DNA from: an uncultured Muribaculaceae bacterium | GTDB lineage: Bacteria; Bacteroidota; Bacteroidia; Bacteroidales; Muribaculaceae | Reading direction: 5' to 3' | Assembly: GCA_910587915.1 (NCBI GenBank) | Contig: CAJUOB010000021.1 | Span: 1 to 46,685, forward strand | Length of the DNA stretch: 46,685 nucleotides | Notes under the pieces: model-generated | Database searches by the model: none | Seen by the model: the letters and a program-made list of their open reading frames with translations, nothing else | What the model was told of the DNA's origin: nothing | Position numbers and translations under genes: made by a program | Shown: positions 25,256 to 33,622 of the stretch, piece by piece | Numbering within the stretch: position 1 is the first letter of the stretch | Layout: each line of letters starts with the position of its first letter

Positions 25256-26542
25256 TTATTCGTGTATGTCTTCTTGATTGGAAGATGGTTGTGTGTGGTT
25301 ATCGAGCTGACTGATAATGGCATCGGCAAGTAATGATCCCCAAAGGCGATATCCTCCGGCAGTGAAGTGCACTCCATCTGTTCCGAGAATCTTGGAATTT
25401 TTCATTTTTGCAGCGGCTCCTGCACCTCCTGCAATTGTATATGTATCATAGAATGGGATGCCATTATCATCGGCATAGCGTTTGATGACATTACGTATGC
25501 GTGCAACTTTTGTATTGACAACGGTGCCGCTTACCCTACGGCGTCCTTTGCGGCGGCGGTAGGTACGACGATAGCATTCGGTTGGTGCAACCAGAAGAAA
25601 GTGTGCAGTGGGATTGTGCCGGCGAATGGCATCAATGAGATTGTCGATGTCGTTTTCGAGAGTTTCCTCGCTTATATTGCCGAAAGCTTCGTTTGTGCCG
25701 AGGGCGATTACTACGAGATCGGGATTCAAAGCTGTAAGTTGAGTCCCGAAATGGTCGATATTTGCATACGATGAATATGTGGCGCCATTGTTGCCGATGG
25801 AATGTACCAGCACACCATTTTTGCCATTGAGGAGCTCGAAGCCCCCAAAAATAGTTTTCGATGCGTTTTCGAATTCAATCAATGCCTTGTGGGTCGGTCT
25901 CGAAAGGGTTATTACGGAGTCTGTGGCAGTGAAGTCGACACTTTTGGACAGAGAGAGATCGCGGGTGCCGAATACTTTGGGTGCTTCGCCCCGATAATGA
26001 AGGCGGATTTGATTGAATGGCTCCTCGGCCCATACTTCGAAGCGTGGTCGTGATGTTGTCGGCTGTATGCCTATGCCCGTGAATGGCATCTCCACAGCCC
26101 ATGGCATTTTTAGAAGTTTTGCCGATAGGAAAGCTGAATGCAGATGGACGCCATAGTCGGCCGGTTGGTTTGTCCCGGCGAGCTTGAATGGAATGATAAG
26201 TCCCCGGCCAGCCGAGCCGGCGGCATTTGTCATTCGGGAACGTAGTACAGCGCCGCCGAAATCTGCCTGAACGTGCGAGTCGCCAAGATATACTAATGAG
26301 AATGTGTGGTCGCTGTCGCGTGCGGCTGCAAAGCGCGCGGCTAAATCGGACCAGTCATCACCATTCATCTCTATACGGTTGGCGTCGAGTTTCAGGAATG
26401 GGTAGCTTTCCCTGGCTTTGTTCTGACTTTCCTCAATCTCGGGATTGAGTCGCATTTCGGTCTGCGCCTCATCATCGGCCTTGGCGATATTAAAGACCGA
26501 TACAATAATAGATATGGCAAGGGCTAATCCTACTTTATTCAT
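25256..26542 (-). CDS. Exported SGNH/GDSL-family hydrolase (first of pair)
   Basis: A 428-residue protein with a signal peptide (about residues 1-22). The SGNH catalytic set is intact: S89 in YLGDSHVQAD, Gly in SIGNNGATY, Asn in ALGTNEAFG, and D389/H392 in TDGVHFT. A long beta-rich insertion (about residues 120-250) separates blocks I and II. A basic stretch (YRRTYRRRKGRRR) occurs near residue 330. The layout recalls peptidoglycan O-acetyl esterases of the Ape/PatB kind, but that is inference. It overlaps the second SGNH gene by 8 bp and ends the ftsY-rimO-menF operon. Confidence 0.85.
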   Translation of the reverse strand: MNKVGLALAISIIVSVFNIAKADDEAQTEMRLNPEIEESQNKARESYPFLKLDANRIEMNGDDWSDLAARFAAARDSDHTFSLVYLGDSHVQADFGGAVLRSRMTNAAGSAGRGLIIPFKLAGTNQPADYGVHLHSAFLSAKLLKMPWAVEMPFTGIGIQPTTSRPRFEVWAEEPFNQIRLHYRGEAPKVFGTRDLSLSKSVDFTATDSVITLSRPTHKALIEFENASKTIFGGFELLNGKNGVLVHSIGNNGATYSSYANIDHFGTQLTALNPDLVVIALGTNEAFGNISEETLENDIDNLIDAIRRHNPTAHFLLVAPTECYRRTYRRRKGRRRVSGTVVNTKVARIRNVIKRYADDNGIPFYDTYTIAGGAGAAAKMKNSKILGTDGVHFTAGGYRLWGSLLADAIISQLDNHTQPSSNQEDIHE

Positions 26543-27932
26543 CGAGGGCCTTGCTTAGCGAATTATAGAAGAGTCGGGCCAGTTCGCGGCCGCCATCGTG
26601 GTTGATATGGATGTAGTCGGCATTCATTAATTTCCGTTTGCGCCAATCTACAATTGCATTATCTCCACCCATGGCCGAGCGGGTGTCCCAGAATGCACTC
26701 CCGGTACGGCGAGCCACGTCGCGCTGAGCTTTCACCATAGCCGGACAGGTAGGAAGGGATAGCACTGCCGTACCATCTTTTACTCCGCGGTCGGCTATAC
26801 CCATTATTATTATATCTGCGTTCGGGTAGCAATCTTTGATTCTACCTACAGTGCTTGTCATGGCCGCTGCATAGGGCGTGTAGTCGGTCTGTTCTCCGGA
26901 TAGTGCGTTTATGCCGTATTCGAGAATTATAAGATCGTAGTCCACATATTGGCGCATATCGGATGCCAGAGGTAAGCTCATCTTGCGGTGTCCGATGCCG
27001 GAATTTCCCCTTATCGACATACAGTCGAGTTGCACACCCGATGTTCCGTCGAGATACACACCAAGAGCAACCAGCCCTTGTATATCTGTAGCGACTGTGA
27101 GCGCCGAGGTCGGATCTGTAATGTCGATGCACTGCACTTTGCCCGACGGCGCGACATTGTGGGTCGATGAGCCCGCATCAGTAGTAAGTGTGACAGCGCC
27201 TGAGTCGGCCGATAGAAATAGGAAGCGCGATAGCTCCCAATTGTCGAGATGCCGACGCCCTTTCGCTCCACGATAGGATGCAGTAGCGGCTGATTCGGCC
27301 TTGCCATACTCTCCACACAGGGAGCGTATGCTGTCGCGAGCGCCAAGGGTACGGAGATCGTGCATCTTCCATCCTTTGTCAGATTGGGTCACACTTCCTC
27401 GGAAGCCGGGAAAATCGCTGTGTATGGCCATATATCCTACGCCTGCGCCGCCATAGTTATCTTGGAAAAACTCGCGTAAATTCTGAGTGAATATGTCGCC
27501 TTCTATAAAGGAATCGCCCAATACTGCCACGCGGGCGCTGCCGGAAGCCAGTGCCGCTTTGAATTTGGCGAGAGGATTATCTCCGTAGAATTCAAGCAGG
27601 ACTTCGCCGTTGTCGTCTGTCGGAGGCTCTTCGGTTGCGATGGCAGGTATAAACTCGGGTTCTGTCTCGGTTTCTACATCGGCAACCGGTTCGGCCGGTA
27701 GCTGCTCGCTTTCATCTGTCTGAGTCTCTGCCAGAAAGCTGGCCAATTCAGGATCTACCTCTACCGTTGGAGCCGATGCGACCGTTCGCTCCGATGGAAT
27801 CAAATCCTCGAAAAGATTGAAATCCTTGATGCGGTTCCCGGTGAGTCTGCTCCAAGGCACAGCCGAGAGTAGCAGCAGTATGCCCATCGACGTGGCAACG
27901 ACTGTAAAAATATGTCGGGAGGAATCTTTCAT
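26535..27932 (-). CDS. Membrane-anchored SGNH/GDSL-family hydrolase (second of pair)
   Basis: A 465-residue protein. A single hydrophobic helix at residues 8-26 anchors it, followed by an acidic Pro/Glu/Thr-rich linker (about 45-108). An SGNH domain follows with S141 in VLGDSFIEGD, Asn in EYGINALSG and D439/H442 in NADYIHIN. An inserted beta domain lies at about 190-290. I choose the ATG at 27932, because it shares one base with the menF stop (TAATG); an in-frame ATG at 27950 is possible. Topology places the enzyme in the periplasm. With its neighbour it could add or remove acyl groups on a cell-wall or surface glycan; the substrate is unknown. Confidence 0.83.
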   Translation of the reverse strand: MKDSSRHIFTVVATSMGILLLLSAVPWSRLTGNRIKDFNLFEDLIPSERTVASAPTVEVDPELASFLAETQTDESEQLPAEPVADVETETEPEFIPAIATEEPPTDDNGEVLLEFYGDNPLAKFKAALASGSARVAVLGDSFIEGDIFTQNLREFFQDNYGGAGVGYMAIHSDFPGFRGSVTQSDKGWKMHDLRTLGARDSIRSLCGEYGKAESAATASYRGAKGRRHLDNWELSRFLFLSADSGAVTLTTDAGSSTHNVAPSGKVQCIDITDPTSALTVATDIQGLVALGVYLDGTSGVQLDCMSIRGNSGIGHRKMSLPLASDMRQYVDYDLIILEYGINALSGEQTDYTPYAAAMTSTVGRIKDCYPNADIIIMGIADRGVKDGTAVLSLPTCPAMVKAQRDVARRTGSAFWDTRSAMGGDNAIVDWRKRKLMNADYIHINHDGGRELARLFYNSLSKALDE

Positions 27933-28984
27933 TAAAGGTCCGTGAGACATTCTATGAGTGGCTGGGCCTTCACTCGGGTTTCTTCCCATTCGACATATGG
28001 AAGTGAGTCGGCGGTTACGCCACTACCTGTATATATCGACCATTTTTCCTGATCGAAATGCACACAGCGTATTATTCCATAGGTCATGTTCAGGCGTATT
28101 TCGGATAGTGTGAGACATCCGGCATACATGTAGCGCGGCCACGATTCAAACCGTTCGATTTCAGAAATGGCGATGGTTCGTGGATATCCCGCCAGCGCAG
28201 GGGTAGGCTGTATTTCATCCACAACGTTATCGAAGAACTTGCGGTCGTGTCCGTTTTCCACAAATTTTGATTTGAACTCGGTGCATAGATGGTGCACGGG
28301 ACCATAGTCGAGTTCGTGAATGGGCATTCTGAAAAATTCGATTCCTGATAGTTTTAGACGGCTTTCGATGTCGTTGGCTACCAGATTGTGCTCTTCGATG
28401 TTCTTCATGTCCCATTCGCCTTCGATCGTGTGGTGTCGCGTTCCGGCCAGAGCCATGGTGCGGAATGTGCCGTTGTTGAGGCGTTCCAGAATCAGTTCGG
28501 GTGTCGAACCCATCCAAAAATTCATCTGAGGATGCCACATGAGGAAAAATACCGAATCGCGATTGGGCATGCATTTTAGGTACTTCGTTAATATGGATCC
28601 GAGATTGAAATTTTTGAATCGTCCGCATATATTGCGGCATATCACAGTCTTGCCACCGCGTTTTTTCAATATCTCCACCAGTTCGGTGATGGCGCCTATA
28701 TACCAGTCCTCCGGTGTCGACTCCGGGCACACGGGCATAGTGTCGACCGTGTGATTGGCAGTAGTGGAGAAATCGAACCATTGCGATGATAACCATGGCT
28801 TGGCTTTGGCCTGAAGTCGGTATTGAAAATCTTCCACCGAATCGGACCATACTACAATGAAACGATTTGTCAGACCTTCCCGCTCGGGAAGCCTGAACAG
28901 ACAGAACGGTATGTTGTTTTCTATATTTTGATCAAGGAAGCGGATCATAGTGTCCAAATCTTCCTTAGAATACGAATTGTCCAT
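27932..28984 (-). CDS. menF: Isochorismate synthase (chorismate-binding family)
   Basis: A 350-residue cytosolic enzyme of the anthranilate/isochorismate synthase fold. GSTPELIL, MALAGTR, EEHNLVANDIESRL (Mg-binding E), LCTEFK, IQPTPALAGYP and WEETRVKAQP follow family order. It converts chorismate to isochorismate for menaquinone. Short forms near 350-380 residues are common in Bacteroidota. It lies 1 bp after rimO and is joined to the membrane SGNH gene by TAATG; the remaining men genes (menD, B, C, E) are not present here, which is unusual. Salicylate or siderophore branches are less likely. Confidence 0.88.
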   Translation of the reverse strand: MDNSYSKEDLDTMIRFLDQNIENNIPFCLFRLPEREGLTNRFIVVWSDSVEDFQYRLQAKAKPWLSSQWFDFSTTANHTVDTMPVCPESTPEDWYIGAITELVEILKKRGGKTVICRNICGRFKNFNLGSILTKYLKCMPNRDSVFFLMWHPQMNFWMGSTPELILERLNNGTFRTMALAGTRHHTIEGEWDMKNIEEHNLVANDIESRLKLSGIEFFRMPIHELDYGPVHHLCTEFKSKFVENGHDRKFFDNVVDEIQPTPALAGYPRTIAISEIERFESWPRYMYAGCLTLSEIRLNMTYGIIRCVHFDQEKWSIYTGSGVTADSLPYVEWEETRVKAQPLIECLTDL

Positions 28985-28985
28985 T

Positions 28986-30329
28986 TTATAGGTTCTGATA
29001 TGTCACCACCTCACCCATTAAATCGAAAGCATCACTTCCGGTGATTCGGACGTCGTATATGTTTCCGATTTCAAGCGCAGGGGTTTCGGGGAGATATACA
29101 TTGCAGTCCACATCGGGCGAGTCGAATTCGGTTCTGCCGATATAGCGGCCATCTACGTCCTGTTCGTCGATTATGACACGCATGGTGTTTCCGACCATCG
29201 ATGCAGCGGTTTCGAAAGCGATTTCTTCCTGAAGTTCCATGAGCCGTGACAAGCGTTCATCTTTTACTTCCTGTGGAATATCATCGTTGAAATTTCGGGC
29301 TGCATATGTATCGTCTTCTTCGCAGTATGCGAATGCCCCCATGCGCTCGAATCGTTGTTCGCGAACGAAGTCGAGAAGATTTTCGAATGCCTCTTCGTCC
29401 TCACCTGGGAATCCGACCATGAGGGTGGTGCGTATTGCAATCCCAGGCACAGCCTTGCGTATGCGGGCAAGGAGCTCCCTGGTTTCATCGGCGGTGATAT
29501 GCCGACGCATGTTGGTGAGCACTTTATCATCGATATGTTGCAGTGCAATGTCGAGATAGCGGCACACATTTTTATGGCGTGCCATGGCGTCGAGAACATC
29601 GTAGGGAAAATCGGCCGGATATGCATAGTGCAACCGCAGCATTTCCACTCCGGGAATTACTGCAAGCGTATCGATAAGTTCGGCCAGTCGTGATTTTCCA
29701 CCCGGAAGGTCGGTGCCGTAGCTCGACAGATCCTGGGCTATTATATTGAATTCACAGGTGCCTTCCGATGCAAGGTGAGCCACTTCGGCGGCAATGTCTT
29801 CGATAGTACGGGAATGATGTCTTCCGGTGATAAGTGGAATTGCACAAAAGGCGCAGAAACGGTTGCAGCCTTCAGAAATCTTGATGTAAGTGTAGTGCGG
29901 CGCTGTGGAGAGCTCGCGGTCCCATTCATGGCGTGGCGCGGTGGTTTCATGATTGGCAATGTCGGCAACGATACCGGGCCAGTCGAATTTTCCATATAGT
30001 CCGTCAAGTTCTGGTATTTCCTGTTCCAACTCCCGACGATAACGCTCGCCAAGGCAGCCCATGATGTAGACACCTTTGATCTCTCCCGATTGCTTCAGCG
30101 CAAGGTAGTCCATTACAGTTTCGATGGACTCCTCTTTTGCATCTCCTATAAATCCACAGGTATTCACCACCACGTAGTCGGGTGCTTCATCGACACCTTC
30201 GGTCCGGTTGCTGTCGAAGTCTATATCGAATCCTGCATCAAGAAAACGTCGGGCCAGACGTTCGCTGTCAACCAGATTCTTGGAGCATCCCATGCTCACA
30301 ATGGAAACAAGAGGGCGCCGGCTGCTCAT
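28986..30329 (-). CDS. rimO: Ribosomal protein S12 methylthiotransferase
   Basis: A 447-residue radical-SAM methylthiotransferase acting on the conserved aspartate of ribosomal protein S12. The N-terminal domain has C15 (SMGCSKN), C58 (NTCGF) and C92 (MGCLGERY) for the auxiliary cluster. The radical-SAM cluster uses C155, C159 and C162 (GCNRFCAFCAIP). The C-terminal part (about 380-445) is a TRAM domain. The motifs fit RimO better than MiaB. It overlaps ftsY by 4 bp. Confidence 0.95.
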   Translation of the reverse strand: MSSRRPLVSIVSMGCSKNLVDSERLARRFLDAGFDIDFDSNRTEGVDEAPDYVVVNTCGFIGDAKEESIETVMDYLALKQSGEIKGVYIMGCLGERYRRELEQEIPELDGLYGKFDWPGIVADIANHETTAPRHEWDRELSTAPHYTYIKISEGCNRFCAFCAIPLITGRHHSRTIEDIAAEVAHLASEGTCEFNIIAQDLSSYGTDLPGGKSRLAELIDTLAVIPGVEMLRLHYAYPADFPYDVLDAMARHKNVCRYLDIALQHIDDKVLTNMRRHITADETRELLARIRKAVPGIAIRTTLMVGFPGEDEEAFENLLDFVREQRFERMGAFAYCEEDDTYAARNFNDDIPQEVKDERLSRLMELQEEIAFETAASMVGNTMRVIIDEQDVDGRYIGRTEFDSPDVDCNVYLPETPALEIGNIYDVRITGSDAFDLMGEVVTYQNL

Positions 30330-31291
30330 TTTTCGCGGTTACCAAATAACGATTCGACAAAAGCGCGTTTATCGAAGATTTGAAGATCTTCGATACCTTC
30401 ACCGATTCCGATATATTTCACCGGAATCTGGAACTGGTCGCTAATACCGATCACTACACCGCCACGGGCTGTGCCGTCGAGTTTGGTCACGGCAAGGTCG
30501 GTTACCTGGGTTGCAGCCGAGAACTGGCGCGCTTGCTCGAATGCATTCTGTCCGGTGGAGCCGTCGAGTACAAGCAGTACTTCGTGGGGTGCTCCGGGGA
30601 CTACCTTCTCCATGACGCGCTTTATTTTGGTAAGCTCGTCCATGAGGCCTTTTTTGTTGTGCAGACGTCCGGCAGTATCGATTATAACAACATCGGTGCC
30701 ATTGGCAACGGCCGACGACAGAGTGTCGAATGCTACTGCAGCGGCGTCGGAGCCCAGCTGCTGTTTTATGACCGGTACGTCGGCACGACGGCCCCATTCA
30801 TCGAGTTGCTCCACGGCGGCAGCACGGAATGTGTCGGCCGCACCGAGCATCACGCTGTTGCCGGCAGCCTTGTAGTGATGGGCGAGTTTTCCGATGGTTG
30901 TGGTTTTTCCAACCCCGTTCACTCCAACCACCATTATTACATATGGTTTCTTGTCTGCGGGAACTTTGAATTCGCCGGTGTTCTGTCCGGTGGTGTTTTC
31001 TGCGAGCAACGCTGTGATTTCCTCGCAGAGCATGTCGTTGAGTTCTTCAACGCTCACATATTTGTCGCGGGCGGCACGAGACTGGATTCTTTCGATTATT
31101 TTTAGAGTGGTCTCTGCGCCGACGTCGCTGGTAATGAATATTTCCTCGAGTTCATCGAGAAAGTCATCGTCGATTGTGCGTCGTCCGGTGAAGGCACGTC
31201 GTAGTTTTCCGAATACGCCTTCCTTGGTTTTCTGCAAACCTCGGTCGAGGTTTTGCTTCTTGTCTTTGCTGAAAAAGTTGAAAAATCCCAT
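30326..31291 (-). CDS. ftsY: Signal recognition particle receptor FtsY
   Basis: A 321-residue GTPase with a short N-terminal A region (GFFNFFSKDKK), a helical N domain and a G domain with P-loop GVNGVGKTTTIGKLA, DTAGRLHNK and TKLDGTARGG. It docks the SRP-ribosome complex at the inner membrane. I choose the ATG at 31291 in place of an in-frame GTG at 31312, which lies within the likely -7 box. It is the first gene of a five-gene coupled operon. Confidence 0.96.
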   Translation of the reverse strand: MGFFNFFSKDKKQNLDRGLQKTKEGVFGKLRRAFTGRRTIDDDFLDELEEIFITSDVGAETTLKIIERIQSRAARDKYVSVEELNDMLCEEITALLAENTTGQNTGEFKVPADKKPYVIMVVGVNGVGKTTTIGKLAHHYKAAGNSVMLGAADTFRAAAVEQLDEWGRRADVPVIKQQLGSDAAAVAFDTLSSAVANGTDVVIIDTAGRLHNKKGLMDELTKIKRVMEKVVPGAPHEVLLVLDGSTGQNAFEQARQFSAATQVTDLAVTKLDGTARGGVVIGISDQFQIPVKYIGIGEGIEDLQIFDKRAFVESLFGNREK

Positions 31292-31484
31292 TTTCCCTTT
31301 TAATTTTACCACAAAAGTAGTGAAAAAAAACTGTTCTTGCCCTATTGTGATATAGGATTATTGTGGCGGTTGGATTATGTGGACTTTCGATAAATCCGTT
31401 GTTTGCATAGTTTAACACTTATGTGCACTTATCAAGCCCATGCGCGGTGGTAGCTTTGCACTATAAACTTTAATCTAATTAACT

Positions 31485-31556
31485 ATGACACTGCTCTTTC
31501 TTCTTTTATTGGTCCCAATGGCTATTTACGAGACTTTGACAGATGGTATGGACTGA
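31485..31556 (+). CDS. Candidate 23-residue hydrophobic peptide
   Basis: ATG to TGA encodes a short hydrophobic peptide that begins MTLLFLLLLVPMAIY and ends with a polar, acidic tail, long enough for one short membrane helix. A TAGCTTTG -7-like box lies 27 bp before the ATG, and an AT-rich leader of the usual Bacteroidota type precedes it. I recognise no family. It could be a small membrane protein, a leader peptide for the SGNH gene 63 bp downstream, or chance. Confidence 0.35.
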   Translation: MTLLFLLLLVPMAIYETLTDGMD

Positions 31557-31559
31557 TTT

Positions 31560-31592
31560 TTTGCATACAAGTGTATTTTTGTTGTAATTTTG
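31560..31592 (+). promoter_or_regulatory. Promoter of the SGNH-NlpC operon
   Basis: TTTG at 31560-31563, a 21-bp spacer, then TAATTTTG at 31585-31592. A second overlapping -7 candidate TATTTTTG lies at 31574-31581. Initiation near 31599 would give a leader of about 20 nt. Confidence 0.55.
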
Positions 31593-31596
31593 CGGT

Positions 31597-31615
31597 ATGA
31601 CATATAAAATGTCAT
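31597..31615 (+). promoter_or_regulatory. Inverted repeat at the SGNH transcription start
   Basis: ATGACAT-ATAAA-ATGTCAT, two perfect 7-bp arms around a 5-nt centre, spans the predicted transcription start and ends 3 bp before the SGNH ATG. It could be an operator, or a leader hairpin covering the start region. Confidence 0.45.
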
Positions 31616-31618
31616 TTT

Positions 31619-32305
31619 ATGGTTATGAAGAAGATACTCTTGTTGCTCATTGTGTTTTTAATGGCGGTTGCCGGGGCTGAAGCCCAGCGCCGTTCTGTTT
31701 CTATTCTTGGCGATTCATATTCTACGTTCAAGGGTTTTATGAAGCCCGAGAAGAACCGTATATGGTACAAGGCTGATGTGGATACCGCCAAGACAGACGT
31801 TTCTTCCGTAAGGCAGACATGGTGGCATCGTCTTATCACTGAGAATGATCTCAAATTGGAGCGAAATAACTCCTTCTCAGGCGCCACCGTATGCAATACC
31901 GGATACAAGGGCAAGGACTATTCAGACCGCTCGTTTATAACCCGTATGAAAGATCTTGGGGCTCCCGATATCATTCTTATACTGGGGGCTACCAACGATT
32001 GCTGGGCGCATGCTCCGATCGGGGAATACAAATATTCCGGATGGACCGACGAGGAATTGTTCTCGTTCCGGCCGGCAATGGCATATATGCTCGATACCAT
32101 GAAGGATTATTATCCCGGCACTGATATTTATTTCGTGCTTAATTGTAGGCTAAGTGATGAAATAAATGAATCGGTAAATACCATATGCGATCACTATGGT
32201 ATACCCGTAATTGCGCTTGAAGATATCGACTGCAAGGCCAATCATCCCACTCAGAAAGGAATGGCACAGATTGCCGAGCAGGTGAAAGCCGGGCTTGGAT
32301 TGTGA
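31619..32305 (+). CDS. Exported SGNH/GDSL-family hydrolase
   Basis: A 228-residue protein with a signal peptide (about residues 1-22, ending AEAQ). The SGNH set is S33 in LGDSYSTF, Gly in NTGYKG, Asn in GATNDCW and H209 in KANHPTQKG, with D202/D204 nearby. It is a compact single-domain form without the large insertions of the two SGNH proteins at 25.2-27.9 kb, and so belongs to a different subgroup. Its substrate is unknown; an ester-linked carbohydrate is likely. Its stop overlaps the GTG start of the NlpC/P60 gene, so a cell-wall substrate is plausible. Confidence 0.88.
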   Translation: MVMKKILLLLIVFLMAVAGAEAQRRSVSILGDSYSTFKGFMKPEKNRIWYKADVDTAKTDVSSVRQTWWHRLITENDLKLERNNSFSGATVCNTGYKGKDYSDRSFITRMKDLGAPDIILILGATNDCWAHAPIGEYKYSGWTDEELFSFRPAMAYMLDTMKDYYPGTDIYFVLNCRLSDEINESVNTICDHYGIPVIALEDIDCKANHPTQKGMAQIAEQVKAGLGL

Positions 32306-33048
32306 AAAAGTGTCGGTTTGTTCTGGCTGCGCTCTGCAGCATTCTTTTGCTGTCGGCTGAGTCTTGCGGCAGCAAAAAAAAGGCAGTGCGCCAGTATAGC
32401 GACGACGGTCTGTATCCCGTTGAAGCACAGCGCGACAATAATAAATCTTCTCGGAAAAAGGTTGACGGACATGATATAAGGTCTCGAATTGTAGAGTCGG
32501 CCCGTTCATGGATCGGTACGCCATATCGATATGGCGGTGAATCGAGAAAGGGTACAGACTGTTCGGGAATGGTGATGAATGTGTTTGCTGATGTCGCTGG
32601 CATAAAGCTTCCACGAAATTCCGCAAAGCAGAGCGAATATTGTAAAAGCATACGGCAGTCCGAACTTCTGCCGGGCGATCTGGTATTCTTTGCCGCACGC
32701 CGTGGCAAGGGGGTGAATCATGTCGGAATCTATATTGGTAACAACTGTTTTGTGCATGCCTCGACATCGCGTGGAGTGATTGTCAGTGATCTTGCACAGG
32801 ATTATTATGCGCGTACGTTTCGTTCAGCCGGCCGTGTTCCCGGACTTGGTTCCCAATCGGTCCCTGAAACCCGGAAAGAGACCGTAGTAGGGCGCGAGCC
32901 AAGCTATGAGGTTGTGGACTGTCTGCCTGGAGGCCGTAAAATGAAGGCTCCGGAAGCCGAGCATCCGGAGCCTGTCGAATATGTTGATAGCCTTGGCGTG
33001 GCGTCCGATTCTATAAGAACCGAAGTACGCCGGGCAATGCAGTTTTAG
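32302..33048 (+). CDS. NlpC/P60-family cell-wall hydrolase lipoprotein
   Basis: A 248-residue protein starting with GTG at 32302, which overlaps the upstream stop as GTGA. The N-terminus is a lipoprotein signal ending SAESC (C22). The NlpC/P60 domain (about residues 60-165) has catalytic C87 in GTDCSGMVMN, H140 in VNHVGIYIG and H152 in FVHAS. Such enzymes usually cleave D-gamma-Glu-diaminopimelate or related peptide bonds. The C-terminal 80 residues are low-complexity and rich in Glu, Pro and Arg. The 3' end overlaps the convergent DUF3332 gene by 4 bp. Confidence 0.92.
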   Translation: MKKCRFVLAALCSILLLSAESCGSKKKAVRQYSDDGLYPVEAQRDNNKSSRKKVDGHDIRSRIVESARSWIGTPYRYGGESRKGTDCSGMVMNVFADVAGIKLPRNSAKQSEYCKSIRQSELLPGDLVFFAARRGKGVNHVGIYIGNNCFVHASTSRGVIVSDLAQDYYARTFRSAGRVPGLGSQSVPETRKETVVGREPSYEVVDCLPGGRKMKAPEAEHPEPVEYVDSLGVASDSIRTEVRRAMQF

Positions 33049-33593
33049 AGGCTTGCAAAAGCAGGGCCACCTACCATTTCCTGATAAGCGTATACACCGG
33101 CCTGCGACACTTCCACAGTACGGTATTCACCGCCGGCTACAGGAAGTTTCACATGGGTGTCGTCGACAAACTGGAAGAGCATGTGGCGTTCGCCATTAGC
33201 CTCGAAAGACCAGGTCTGTTCCTGTGCGTCGAAATCAAGGCGTACGCTTGAGCCGTCGTTGCAGCTGATCACGTCGTAGCCTTTGCCATCGCAGCGTACA
33301 AGATATTTGCCGTCTTTGCCATCGATCATGCGTTCTCCCTTGGCCATAGGGTTGCTACCGCTCCAGAATTCGATACTGTTGAGGACAAGGACATCGGCTA
33401 TAGCGCACACTTCGTATACAGGAAGAACCCAGAATGCGAAGAACACGAGTTCGTTGAGGAATTTGTCGCCAACATTCTGGTTCCAACCCAGAAGACGGTT
33501 TGTGAGAGAGAAGCTTCCTATGCAGGAAGGTGTGGTAAGCATCGATGTGCCGAGAAGGCATACGATTGCTGCGGAGATGACGGTTTTTCTCAT
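33045..33593 (-). CDS. DUF3332-type lipoprotein
   Basis: A 182-residue protein with a lipobox TPSC (C24), a hydrophobic stretch (about 47-72, FFAFWVLPVYEVCAIADVLVL) and a beta-rich C-terminal half. The pattern CIGSFSLTNRLLGWN followed by an internal membrane-like segment is that of DUF3332 proteins, whose function is unknown. Twenty-nine base pairs separate it from mltF, so it is probably co-transcribed with it. Alternative: a plain lipoprotein with a hairpin membrane segment. Confidence 0.82.
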   Translation of the reverse strand: MRKTVISAAIVCLLGTSMLTTPSCIGSFSLTNRLLGWNQNVGDKFLNELVFFAFWVLPVYEVCAIADVLVLNSIEFWSGSNPMAKGERMIDGKDGKYLVRCDGKGYDVISCNDGSSVRLDFDAQEQTWSFEANGERHMLFQFVDDTHVKLPVAGGEYRTVEVSQAGVYAYQEMVGGPAFASL

Positions 33594-33622
33594 GTTGTTT
33601 TATGAATTGAATGTTAGGGTTT

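Larger units (their letters stand above)
31292..31618. other. Intergenic region between ftsY and the SGNH/NlpC operon
   Basis: A 327-bp region. A minus-strand TACTTTTG (31319-31312) is a plausible -7 box for ftsY, without a clear -33. A plus-strand TAGCTTTG (31451-31458) precedes a 24-codon open frame at 31485-31556. A second plus-strand promoter (31560-31592) and a 7-bp inverted repeat precede the SGNH gene. I see no tRNA-like or other recognisable RNA in it. Confidence 0.6.

Noticed and set aside
30380..31105. A 241-codon plus-strand open frame opposite ftsY
   Set aside because: Antisense to a clear FtsY GTPase, Cys/His-rich, with no recognisable domain.
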